A stretch of 64,000 nucleotides of DNA from Bacteroidales bacterium (GTDB lineage: Bacteria > Bacteroidota > Bacteroidia > Bacteroidales > UBA932). The position numbers and the translations under genes are program-made. The notes beneath the pieces are model-generated. The model saw only the letters and a program-made list of their open reading frames with translations. It did no database searches and was not told where the DNA came from. The stretch lies in assembly GCA_024401695.1 (NCBI GenBank), contig JAKSKN010000006.1, forward strand, positions 62,001-126,000. The letters are read 5' to 3'. Of this stretch, positions 7,087 to 13,914 are shown piece after piece (position 1 is the first letter of the stretch; every line of letters starts with the position of its first letter).

Positions 7087-8238
7087 TTGAGCGGTGCGAT
7101 GGCATCAGCCCTTCAGTCGCTGTATAAACGGCACACACGGCCTTCCGACCTTGTGCCGGTGGAATTATTCAACGGCATCGTTAAGACGCTGAATTCGGCC
7201 CTTTCTGACGATTTTACGGCAGAATATCCGGACCTGTGCGAAATGATACGCAAGAACAACGAGGTATTCGCCGCATTCAAGGTTCACGACCAATGCGAGC
7301 GCATGGCCAAGCTGCTGCTTGATGAGGAAGGCAACCTCAAGAGCTTCGAGCAGTGGAGCAAGGAGGCGGAACCGATTTCCAACCATCACAACAAGGTATG
7401 GCTCCGGACAGAGTATGACACGGCCATCAAGAGAGCGGAACAGGCCCGGCAGTGGAAACAGTTTGAGAGCGAGAGGGACGTGCTTCCAAACCTCCGGTGG
7501 GTTCCGTCTACGGCGGCGACACCCGGAGCTGACCACATGATTTTCTGGGACACGGTCAGACCGGTTGACGATCCGTTCTGGAGCAGTCATAAGCCCGGTG
7601 ACCGCTGGGGATGCCAGTGTTCACTTGAGGCAACCGATGAACCGGAAACAGATATCCCTGCAGGGAGCGAGATGGACGAACCGGCCCCCGGTCTGGACAA
7701 CAACCCCGCAAAGGACGGCAAGCTGTTCAGTGACTCTCATCCGTACTTCCCATCATCCTGCAGCACCTGCCCGTTCAACAGCAGCGGAGTCACTAAACGG
7801 ACACCAACCAATATGGCAAAGGACTGCACCAAATGCGTCCTGATTCCAAGGTATGCGAAGACAACACTGGATAGGAGGAAGGAGATTGATGAACTCGCTC
7901 GAGCGTCATTCCAAGGAAAGGAAATAAGCACAGAACACGTTCAGAACATACTCATATCAAGGTCCTCAATAAAGGAGTATTTAAACCAACCGCACAAGCA
8001 CTTCATCGAGAAGAATGAGTCGTTACTTCAAATTGACAGGCTGCTTCAAGATGCTGAATATCTCGGAGAGCATGCCCCGTTCAAAGAGGCCGCAATTAAA
8101 AAAGGCGTAGTAAAAGAGCATATTCTCGGAGTTAATATCGCAGGGGAAAAGTCCTATTTAATTGTGTGGGAATTCAAAGATGGAAGGAAAATCTTGCACG
8201 GAGTATCTGACTCGAACAACGTCCTTAAAACAAACTAA
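7087..8238 (+). CDS. MuF-type minor head protein with C-terminal toxin-like nuclease domain
   Basis: Residues about 1-200 match the Mu gpF/SPP1 gp7 head-morphogenesis family (WLRTEYDTAIKRAEQARQW, then GDRWGCQCSLEATDEPET). A Cys-rich linker (CSTCPFNSS, DCTKCVLIP) follows. The last 90 residues (HKHFIEKNESLLQIDRLLQ to the end) resemble the phage-borne BECR-fold (PBECR) RNase-like domains often fused to MuF proteins. Such tails may be injected with DNA and act in the recipient cell; this is inferred. The start is unclear: TTG 7087, ATG 7099, or frameshift entry from the portal at 7018-7024, because the frame is open and conserved-looking upstream (LVVDTLYGEDTPRNKADL). Confidence 0.82.
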   Translation: MSGAMASALQSLYKRHTRPSDLVPVELFNGIVKTLNSALSDDFTAEYPDLCEMIRKNNEVFAAFKVHDQCERMAKLLLDEEGNLKSFEQWSKEAEPISNHHNKVWLRTEYDTAIKRAEQARQWKQFESERDVLPNLRWVPSTAATPGADHMIFWDTVRPVDDPFWSSHKPGDRWGCQCSLEATDEPETDIPAGSEMDEPAPGLDNNPAKDGKLFSDSHPYFPSSCSTCPFNSSGVTKRTPTNMAKDCTKCVLIPRYAKTTLDRRKEIDELARASFQGKEISTEHVQNILISRSSIKEYLNQPHKHFIEKNESLLQIDRLLQDAEYLGEHAPFKEAAIKKGVVKEHILGVNIAGEKSYLIVWEFKDGRKILHGVSDSNNVLKTN

Positions 8239-8336
8239 GGAAGCACCTTCTCCGAAACTGCAATCCGGTACCTCGGTATTTCCTTAGTCATATTTGTACT
8301 GCAAATATAATAAATTTTCTTTAAAACAATATTTTA

Positions 8337-8683
8337 TGAATAAAAATTTCATCGTTCGCCGGACTATGGTCATAGACGGCAAGATACGGGTGGTTGAATA
8401 TGCGGAAACGCCAAGCGGCACTTTGCTTGAAAAGGTTGAGGAGTGCTTAGCGGAAGAGGCCAATAACTGTACTGATTCCGGAAAGGATGTTTGCAAAGCG
8501 TTCGGCCCTGTCGGGAAAGTCCGCCTGCAGCTGCTTCAACTCTCTCTCAAGTTTTTCGATGCTGTCTTTAAGGTACTTCTCCCGGGCTGTAAAGCCTCCT
8601 CTGAGCACCATCTCGTGTGCTTGAGCTGTGACTATGATGCGGACGTTCCCGCCGATGAAAAATGTTGCCTTGCAAAGCTGTAG
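8337..8683 (+). CDS. doubtful small ORF downstream of MuF toxin, overlapping an opposite-strand gene
   Basis: ATG 8337 (MNKNFIVRRTMVIDGKIRVV) opens 115 codons after an AT-rich leader containing the inverted repeat TATTTG-N5-CAAATA (about 8291-8307). The first 37 residues look protein-like, but the remaining two thirds are antisense to the HTH gene at 8447-8830 and look like shadow sequence. It occupies the place where an immunity gene for the MuF toxin could sit. It may be a real short gene, a remnant, or noise. Confidence 0.3.
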
Positions 8684-8830
8684 CTCAACAAACTGATGAA
8701 TCATCATTGTGACCCATGAGGGGGAAACACCAAGTTCCTTCGCGGTATCATCAATGTTGATTGTCGGGGCTTCCAAGCAAATCAGCCTCTCAAGCATACG
8801 GTCCTTAAGTTCCGGAGTAATCAGATTCAT
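8447..8830 (-). CDS. winged-helix/HTH DNA-binding protein, moron-like gene inside the late operon
   Basis: This 127-residue protein starts at ATG 8830 (MNLITPELKDRMLERL). An HTH covers about residues 24-48 (NIDDTAKELGVSPSWVTMMI), a beta hairpin (KATFFIGGNVRIIVTAQA) suggests a winged-helix fold, and a coiled coil lies near 84-105. It lies on the strand opposite to the surrounding morphogenesis operon and has its own TATATTTG promoter box (8860-8867). That is the usual layout of a phage moron expressed in the lysogen. It sits next to the MuF toxin tail, so regulation of or protection from that toxin is possible but not shown. Confidence 0.7.
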   Translation of the reverse strand: MNLITPELKDRMLERLICLEAPTINIDDTAKELGVSPSWVTMMIHQFVELQLCKATFFIGGNVRIIVTAQAHEMVLRGGFTAREKYLKDSIEKLERELKQLQADFPDRAERFANILSGISTVIGLFR

Positions 8831-8859
8831 TGTAAGAATAGTTAGGAAATAAAAACGTC

Positions 8860-8867
8860 CAAATATA
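8860..8867 (-). promoter_or_regulatory. -7 promoter box for the opposite-strand HTH gene
   Basis: The minus strand reads TATATTTG, a perfect match to the Bacteroidetes TAnnTTTG -7 element, 29 bases before ATG 8830. It lies in the short gap just before the plus-strand gpG gene at 8875. The -33 element is not clear. Confidence 0.55.
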
Positions 8868-8874
8868 GCAAAAT

Positions 8875-9453
8875 ATGGAGATATCTGAATTCAGGCAGAA
8901 ACTTCAGGCCAAGAACACCGAACTCTCCGGATACTTCCGGCGCAAGCTGCCGGTCAAGGCCGGGGCCAAGGTGAAGTCCATCGTTCAGGGGAACTTCAGG
9001 CTCGGCGGGTTCCAGAACGGCGCACTGGAGAAATGGCAGGAAACGAAGCGGCAGTCTTCGGGTGGTGGTGCCGATGCCCGGCGCGGCCCGCTGCTGTCTT
9101 CCCGGAAGGTGTTGTATAACGGAACAGGCTACACACCCGGGAACGGCTCCGTTACAATCTACAACAACGTCATCTATGCCGGAATCCACAACGAGGGAGG
9201 GGAAACAAACCCGAGGGTGACTCCGAAGATGAGACGATACGCCTGGGCACGTTACTATGCGGAAGGAGGCGGCAAGGCAAAGAAAGGGCGTTCCTCCGAT
9301 CAGGCGGATTTCTGGAAAGGGCTGGCACTGACAAAGAAAAAGACGCTGAACATCAAGATTCCGAAACGCCAGTTCATGGGACCGAGCAAGACGATAGATG
9401 CCACCCTTCAAACGATGATTACAACTGATTTAAACACCATTCTAAACCTGTAA
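8875..9453 (+). CDS. Mu gpG-like virion morphogenesis protein
   Basis: This 192-residue protein carries hallmarks of the phage virion morphogenesis (gpG) family: a basic N-terminal half, the IYAGIHNEGG stretch, and IPKRQFMGPS near the C-terminus, equivalent to the family's conserved I-P-x-R-x-F-L/M-G motif. Family members act in head-tail joining or tail completion. It is followed 4 bases later by a tail gene. The ATG at 8875 overlaps the promoter zone of the opposite-strand HTH gene, so the two may interfere. Confidence 0.85.
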   Translation: MEISEFRQKLQAKNTELSGYFRRKLPVKAGAKVKSIVQGNFRLGGFQNGALEKWQETKRQSSGGGADARRGPLLSSRKVLYNGTGYTPGNGSVTIYNNVIYAGIHNEGGETNPRVTPKMRRYAWARYYAEGGGKAKKGRSSDQADFWKGLALTKKKTLNIKIPKRQFMGPSKTIDATLQTMITTDLNTILNL

Positions 9454-9457
9454 AATT

Positions 9458-9892
9458 ATGGAGCAAGATTTTATTCAAATCCGGGACATCCTCGCCGCAG
9501 TGAGCGGCATCAGCCTCGTTGATGAGGACACCGGCCAACTCGAGGCAATGCTGAACGGGGAGGAAAGTTATCCGATACCATTTCCTGCGGCACTGATACT
9601 GTTCGGAGAAACAGACTGGAGATCATTCAACGGAGAAACGAAGCAGAAAGGAACCGGCACATTCACCGTTAGGCTTGCGTGTGACTGTTATGATGACACA
9701 CACGCCGGAGCCGGGCAGGACAGTTACGCGGAGTTACGCCAGTCGCTCAGGAAGGCCGTTCATCAGGCCGTCAATGGCGTAGTCTCGGACACGTCGCACC
9801 GTCCATTCATCCGTGTCAAGTCCAGAACATACTCCTTGCCCGGAAGGATTAAGGTGTACGAACAGGAGTACTCCTATCAGACCGAGGAATAA
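9458..9892 (+). CDS. tail terminator-like phage protein
   Basis: This is a 144-residue alpha/beta protein. Its pattern is helix, FPAALILFGETDWRSF strand, TFTVRLACDCYDD strand, AELRQSLRKAVHQAVNG helix and a closing beta strand (KVYEQEYSYQ). This matches the usual layout of tail-terminator or minor-tail proteins that follow gpG in Mu-like phages, where gp37 (DUF1834) has a similar place. It is the last gene of the rightward late block. Function is inferred from order and predicted topology. Confidence 0.6.
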   Translation: MEQDFIQIRDILAAVSGISLVDEDTGQLEAMLNGEESYPIPFPAALILFGETDWRSFNGETKQKGTGTFTVRLACDCYDDTHAGAGQDSYAELRQSLRKAVHQAVNGVVSDTSHRPFIRVKSRTYSLPGRIKVYEQEYSYQTEE

Positions 9893-9905
9893 GACCGTTC
9901 CAAGG

Positions 9906-9952
9906 CACAGAAAAGGCCCAGCCGCTCGATTGAGTTGCTGGGCTTTTCTGTG
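9906..9952. terminator. bidirectional hairpin terminator between convergent phage operons
   Basis: Arms CACAGAAAAGGCCCAGC (9906-9922) and GCTGGGCTTTTCTGTG (9937-9952) pair with a single bulged base around a 14-base loop. The A-rich left arm gives a U-rich right arm, and the reverse holds on the other strand. It lies between the ends of the rightward late block (9892) and the leftward early block (9975), so it can stop both. Confidence 0.85.
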
Positions 9953-9974
9953 GTCCTATTGCCGTCTGTAACGG

Positions 9975-10214
9975 CTATTTTATCGTAATTACCCCCGTCT
10001 TGAGGTATTCTTCCCGCCCCTTTCTCAATTCAGACATTACAAAGTCACGCTGCTCCGGTGTCTCGCACTCAAAGTGTTCATCAAAGATTGACTCCAGTGA
10101 TCTTGTTGTATCCTTGAGAGCATCAGTGACAATTCTTACCGCCTCTCGCTCGGCCATCTTTCGGGCCGCATCCGTTACGACCTTGGCAATCGCTTTAAGC
10201 TGTCCCGGTGTCAT
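9975..10214 (-). CDS. small helical phage protein (79 residues)
   Basis: A helical, charged protein (MTPGQLKAIAKVVTDAARKM to the end) and the last gene of the leftward early operon. Its ATG overlaps the stop of the 48-residue gene before it (ATGA), good evidence for a translated unit. It has no membrane segment, Cys cluster or recognised domain. Function unknown. Confidence 0.65.
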   Translation of the reverse strand: MTPGQLKAIAKVVTDAARKMAEREAVRIVTDALKDTTRSLESIFDEHFECETPEQRDFVMSELRKGREEYLKTGVITIK

Positions 10215-10357
10215 TGCTTCTCATCATTAACGTGAAACAGGATGATATTCAAGCCGAGATTAAGCCAAGAGATGTTGAGGGCTATTATATCTCCATCCCT
10301 GACGAAACCGATGGCCGGAAAAAGGATGAACTGGTCTTCGCTTTTGAATAATATCAT
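10211..10357 (-). CDS. small phage protein (48 residues)
   Basis: ATG 10357 to TGA 10211 encodes 48 residues starting MILFKSEDQFILFPAIGF. It is beta-rich and hydrophobic without a clear membrane helix. Both ends overlap neighbours by four bases (ATGA at 10354-10357 and 10211-10214), so it is almost certainly translated by coupling. Function unknown. Confidence 0.7.
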   Translation of the reverse strand: MILFKSEDQFILFPAIGFVRDGDIIALNISWLNLGLNIILFHVNDEKQ

Positions 10358-10671
10358 AGAGCAGATCCCCTCCAACTTACACAGGCTTTGTCACAGCAGC
10401 AGACGGGCTCTCCGGATAGTCCACAGAACTCGCCCTCATCATTCTCGCAGAAATTCTCGCAGCTGCAGCATTCCGCATCCTCCGGAACCTCGACCGTCCC
10501 ATTGATGTTATGCTTTGTTTCCTGGTCTTCCATAATCTTCTTATCGGCACAATGGCTGCAAAGTGTGTGGGTGTCATCGGCCCACCAGCAATAACCATAT
10601 TTAGGATTGAAGCAGGGGCTGGTTTCAGTGCAGCCGCATAGCCTGCAGACTCCTCTTTCAATTTGACTCAT
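10354..10671 (-). CDS. Cys-rich zinc-binding phage protein
   Basis: This 105-residue protein has 16 Cys residues. Pairs include CRLCGC, LCSHC, CCSC and CCCDKAC. The N-terminal part (GVCRLCGCTETSPC, then CWWADDTHTLCSHC) has the look of a four-Cys zinc ribbon seen in many Bacteroidales phages. The C-terminal part carries a second cluster. Likely one or two structural zinc sites, with a nucleic-acid or protein-binding role inferred. Its start overlaps the preceding gene's stop by ATGA. Confidence 0.65.
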   Translation of the reverse strand: MSQIERGVCRLCGCTETSPCFNPKYGYCWWADDTHTLCSHCADKKIMEDQETKHNINGTVEVPEDAECCSCENFCENDEGEFCGLSGEPVCCCDKACVSWRGSAL

Positions 10672-10889
10672 AGCCAGTCGATGATTATTTTAGGATCCTG
10701 CTTGAGTTCATCAATGCGCCTGTCCCTTGCGGCCTTGGAGGCGAAGTCCTTCTCATAAGTCTTCCAGCTGCCGTCAAGTCCGGAAGGGGTCCACACCTTG
10801 ATACGTGGTGACGGGTAGTCATCCCTGCGCAGGATTGTGAATCCCGCTTCAACCAGTTTGTGGTTGTTGTCTGTTGGTCTCATTGTCAT
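10668..10889 (-). CDS. small phage protein (73 residues)
   Basis: The start is placed at ATG 10889 (MTMRPTDNNHKLVEAGFTIL). The frame is open further upstream, but that part is shadow of the HTH gene and reads like noise. The protein has a beta-type N-terminus (FTILRRDDYPSPRIKVWTP) and a basic helix (SKAARDRRIDELKQD). It is translationally coupled to the next gene. Function unknown. Confidence 0.6.
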   Translation of the reverse strand: MTMRPTDNNHKLVEAGFTILRRDDYPSPRIKVWTPSGLDGSWKTYEKDFASKAARDRRIDELKQDPKIIIDWL

Positions 10890-10893
10890 AATT

Positions 10894-11142
10894 TTATTGA
10901 TTTGAATCGATGTCGTCAAACAGTGATGGCTCATGCCTCTCCGGCTGCTCCTCAATCTTGTTCTCGGCCTTGAGAATGTTGTACAGGGTTGACTCCGATA
11001 TGGGGTACACGGGTTGAATGAAGCGACGCAGGATCTCACGGTTGCTCAATCCGTCGCGGACGTGATCGTCATAGATCCTGTTGATGTCGGCAACCCGTTT
11101 CTGATAACTGCTGCCCCGGATTTTTCCTCCTTTTGTCTTCAT
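10894..11142 (-). CDS. small HTH protein, possible Mor/C-type phage regulator
   Basis: The start is placed at ATG 11142 (MKTKGGKIRGSSYQKRVADI, 82 residues); ATG 11160 is an alternative. The region VRDGLSNREILRRFIQPVYPISESTLYNILK resembles a helix-turn-helix of the kind that reads dimeric operators. The tail is acidic (HEPSLFDDIDSNQ). Late genes here lack clear sigma-type promoters, so an activator is expected, and this gene near the end of the early operon is a candidate. That role is inference only. Confidence 0.55.
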   Translation of the reverse strand: MKTKGGKIRGSSYQKRVADINRIYDDHVRDGLSNREILRRFIQPVYPISESTLYNILKAENKIEEQPERHEPSLFDDIDSNQ

Positions 11143-11212
11143 TGTTTTCAGTTCTAACATTCTACTTTGTCCCCTGCGGCAGAGTCGGACCGCCGCTAAG
11201 ACCATCAGGGGT

Positions 11213-11392
11213 TTATTTGTTCGGCACGTAGGGCCGACAGTTGGTGACTACGTCGCTTGAAACAACCACACGACCGCTGCCGTCACACTGCGGGCAGGGA
11301 CTGCCCGGATGCTCTGGATCCACGCCGGTACCGTTGCAACGGCGGCAGATGCACAGGTGCTCCTCGATATGCTTTCTGACAGTGTGCTCCAT
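11213..11392 (-). CDS. small DnaJ-type zinc-finger protein (59 residues)
   Basis: ATG 11392 to TAA 11213 gives 59 residues containing CRRCNGTG and CPQCDGSGR. This is one half of the CxxCxGxG repeat module of DnaJ, giving a single zinc site. No J domain is present. The gene begins one base after the DUF3164 gene stop. It is followed by a strong hairpin (11171-11211, with stems CCCCT/AGGGG and GCGGC/GCCGC) before the next gene, which could modulate read-through. Similar mini zinc fingers occur in Bacteroidales phages; their role is unknown. Confidence 0.65.
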   Translation of the reverse strand: MEHTVRKHIEEHLCICRRCNGTGVDPEHPGSPCPQCDGSGRVVVSSDVVTNCRPYVPNK

Positions 11393-11393
11393 A

Positions 11394-12056
11394 TTACTTG
11401 TCTTCCTCCGCTTCTGTCATCCCGAGTGGCACATTGATCCACTCGCCCTTGTCATTCTTGAACTCCGCACGGACGTATGTCTTGCTCGGAACAGGCTTGT
11501 AGGCGTTCATGATGATTTCGACTCCGTCCATGAACTTGTCGCTGCCGCTCTCTTTCGCGTGCTTGTACAGCGTCACAATCTTTGACGGCTTGAGATTGCC
11601 CTTCTTGTCGCGGGCCATAAGGCTCCTGCAGATGGTGACAGCCTTGGCAGCTGAAGGGTTATCCTCGGCCAAAGAGTCAAGATACTCGTTGACCATTGCG
11701 ATGCCGTCCTCTGCGGTGTCATCGTAATTGTCAAGGGTGTTCGTGCCAAGGGTGATGCGCCTGTTGCCCTCCTTGTTGGTGAAAGTATGGCTCCACTGGC
11801 CGTTTTCCTTTGTCTTGAAAAGGTCGGCCTTCATAGACTTGACCGTTTCAAACATCTTGTAAACACCGCTCTTTGTTTCTGCCAGAGCGTCGCTCTGCTC
11901 CTGCAGCATCTTGAATGAGTCGTCCACCGCCTCGCTCACGAGGTCCTTGTACGTGTCGATGGCTTCGCGCTTCTTGCGCTCTGCGGATGCCTCCTCCTCC
12001 GCAATCTTGGCCTTGAGCTCTGCGAGCTCCTCCTTTGAGAATTTTGATAGATCCAT
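11394..12056 (-). CDS. DUF3164 family phage protein
   Basis: This 220-residue protein has a long N-terminal helix and coiled coil (residues 5-75) and a core typical of DUF3164, with FKTKENGQWSHTFTNKEGN, then RITLGTN and NYDDTAEDG. The family is found in the early region of many Mu-like phages and its biochemical role is not established. It lies between the glycosyltransferase-like gene and the DnaJ-zinc gene in the same transcript. Confidence 0.75.
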   Translation of the reverse strand: MDLSKFSKEELAELKAKIAEEEASAERKKREAIDTYKDLVSEAVDDSFKMLQEQSDALAETKSGVYKMFETVKSMKADLFKTKENGQWSHTFTNKEGNRRITLGTNTLDNYDDTAEDGIAMVNEYLDSLAEDNPSAAKAVTICRSLMARDKKGNLKPSKIVTLYKHAKESGSDKFMDGVEIIMNAYKPVPSKTYVRAEFKNDKGEWINVPLGMTEAEEDK

Positions 12057-12076
12057 AATATTGAAATTTTAAGTGG

Positions 12077-12853
12077 TTAAATGTACTTTCTCACGGCGAG
12101 GATGAGTTCCGCGCTGTAACCGGCACTGCTGTTGTTGACGAACAGGGTTCCGGCCTCTATCTGCTTGCGTAGGCTGTCCAGATCGTAGTTCCTGGTATAG
12201 ACACCCACCTTGTAGCGGTTGCCCGGCTTGCTGACATCAATCCGGACAGCCTTCGGGCTGGTGTACCAGTGGTTGTAATACAGGCATCCGATCAGGTGCG
12301 GAGTATTGTCGCAGTCGTATGCGTCGAGGACCTCCTTCAGACGGCCAAAGTCAAACCAGTTCGGGAGGTGTGTGCAATGGTTGTGTGCGGGCTTTCCGGC
12401 CTCACGCAGAGCAACCGCACTGCGGTACATACTGCGCTGAAAATAGTTCGCTGACTCCGGGTTTCCCGTCATTTCAGTTCCTATCCACTTGAGGGCCTTG
12501 ATGTCCTTGAGCGTAACAGGGTTGACCGGATAGATGTCATCGTTGCTCCAGATGCAGCCGGAGAAGTTGTCGGCCAAGGGGTTGTTGGCAAAAAACGACA
12601 TCGCATAGCGCATCTTTCTCGCTATGTCCAGAGCGGGCTCCTTGGCGTGCTTGGGGTCCCTCTCTGAAGGAAGGAAAACCACCTTCTGCTGCGTAACAAG
12701 CTTTTTGACCACGGGCGACTCATCACCGATAATGGCAATCTGCAGGTCGCCCTTGAAATTCTTCAGCCATCCATTGACGGCTGTTTCCAGTTCCCCTCCC
12801 TGGGCCGCTGCCCGGAGGTACGGAATGATAAGCAAAGTCTTCTTCTCTTTCAT
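12077..12853 (-). CDS. glycosyltransferase-like protein in phage early operon
   Basis: This 258-residue protein has an N-terminal LLIIPYLRAAAQGGEL strand-helix start and a central FSGCIWSNDDIYPVNPVTL motif with an Asp-Asp pair, like the metal-binding DxD region of GT-A enzymes or the NDD motif of Stealth-type sugar-phosphate transferases. Later segments HNHCTHLPNWFDF and CLYYNHWY hold His and aromatic residues suited to a sugar site. It should act in the cytoplasm, since there is no signal or membrane segment. Possible targets are phage DNA bases, virion proteins or a host nucleotide sugar. It is followed in the operon by the DUF3164 gene and preceded by a HAD phosphatase. Confidence 0.55.
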   Translation of the reverse strand: MKEKKTLLIIPYLRAAAQGGELETAVNGWLKNFKGDLQIAIIGDESPVVKKLVTQQKVVFLPSERDPKHAKEPALDIARKMRYAMSFFANNPLADNFSGCIWSNDDIYPVNPVTLKDIKALKWIGTEMTGNPESANYFQRSMYRSAVALREAGKPAHNHCTHLPNWFDFGRLKEVLDAYDCDNTPHLIGCLYYNHWYTSPKAVRIDVSKPGNRYKVGVYTRNYDLDSLRKQIEAGTLFVNNSSAGYSAELILAVRKYI

Positions 12854-12865
12854 GTTTATTGGGGT

Positions 12866-13210
12866 TTAATTCAGTTCCTGTATTTTCTTGTAGATGGATT
12901 TCCACGAGGGAATTCCACCGATATTATGATCATCTATGTAGATATCCGCATAGACCTTACGTGTGTCCACACCGTAGGTGTTCAGAACGGTCCTGTCGTG
13001 CTCGTTGATATAGTCGAACGGAATCCCGATGCCGTCAAGCCACTCAACCATATCATCGTAATACCGTCCGGCCCTGCGGCTCCAGATGATGATGGTGTGT
13101 CCGTCATCGTGGATCCTGCGCATCATCTCTACAGCGTCCTTCACCGGTTCCCCGATATTGGGGTACTCGGCATCGTGAAGTGTTCCGTCAAAGTCAACAG
13201 CGATTATCAT
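12866..13210 (-). CDS. small HAD-superfamily hydrolase
   Basis: This 114-residue minimal HAD phosphatase has motif I DFDGT (Asp6 nucleophile, Asp8 acid/base), motif II in TIIIWSRR and motif IV IDDHN. It resembles the short Bacteroidales proteins of the BT_0820 type, which lack a cap domain. It should hydrolyse a phosphate from a small molecule or nucleic-acid end. The start overlaps the stop of the preceding membrane coiled-coil gene by four bases. It is encoded next to a glycosyltransferase-like gene, so a joint nucleotide-sugar or base-modification pathway is possible. Confidence 0.8.
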   Translation of the reverse strand: MIIAVDFDGTLHDAEYPNIGEPVKDAVEMMRRIHDDGHTIIIWSRRAGRYYDDMVEWLDGIGIPFDYINEHDRTVLNTYGVDTRKVYADIYIDDHNIGGIPSWKSIYKKIQELN

Positions 13211-13890
13211 TTTCTCCTCCCTTTGAGTTCGATGTACTCCGAATAGACAATTTTAGTATGCGGGTTGCTGCTCTTTATCTCTTGCCTTATGCCCTTGGTT
13301 CCGTATGGGATGCACAGGAATCTTTTTGGCACCCGGTGTACGACCTGATAGAGGGTGTCCACCGTCATAATGTGAACGTCCGCCTTTTCTCCCTCGACCC
13401 TTACTCTCAAGGACACCCACGGGTCGCGCCACTCTATTGCACCGGTCGTCAGGGAGGCAAGGCTCTCCAGCGGCTCGATTCTTTGGAGTTTCAGGGTGTC
13501 CGGGATAAAAGGCTCCTGCAGGAATTTTGCGACAGTGTCAACACGTGTCTCCATAACGGTCTGCTGAATACTTTCCATCCTGCGGATCTTAATATTCAAA
13601 GACTCTATGACCTCCTTCTGCTTCATTCTCGCGCCCTCGCTGGCCTCCAGTGCGGACTTGTACTCATCGACCGTCAGCTCCAGCCGCTTTGTCTCGGCGG
13701 CATACAGCCCGTCCTTCGTCTTGTATGTCACTATGTCGGACATCAGCTGCTGCTGGTTGCCCTCCAGACGACGCACTTCCTTGGCCTTCCCGACCAAGGA
13801 CGTCACGGCAAGCACCGCCGTAACTGTGACCGCCACCACATACACTATGGCAGCAATCTTCAAATAGCCTTTAATTGTCTGTAAAACCAT
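13207..13890 (-). CDS. membrane-anchored coiled-coil phage protein
   Basis: This 227-residue protein has one transmembrane helix (about residues 10-34), then a coiled coil (40-110) and a beta-rich C-terminal domain (residues about 140-215, with SLRVRVEGEKADVHIMTV). It looks like the DUF6549-type proteins of Bacteroidales phages. It sits in the early operon between the GemA-like gene and the HAD gene. A role at the membrane during replication or in superinfection control is conceivable, but nothing in the sequence proves it. Confidence 0.6.
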   Translation of the reverse strand: MVLQTIKGYLKIAAIVYVVAVTVTAVLAVTSLVGKAKEVRRLEGNQQQLMSDIVTYKTKDGLYAAETKRLELTVDEYKSALEASEGARMKQKEVIESLNIKIRRMESIQQTVMETRVDTVAKFLQEPFIPDTLKLQRIEPLESLASLTTGAIEWRDPWVSLRVRVEGEKADVHIMTVDTLYQVVHRVPKRFLCIPYGTKGIRQEIKSSNPHTKIVYSEYIELKGRRK

Positions 13891-13914
13891 ATCTAATCAG
13901 TTTTAGTTAGTCTG

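Noticed and set aside
10668..11039. A 123-residue protein starting at 11039
   Set aside because: The first 50 residues are Arg/Ser/Cys-rich shadow of the HTH gene in another frame; ATG 10889 fits the operon.
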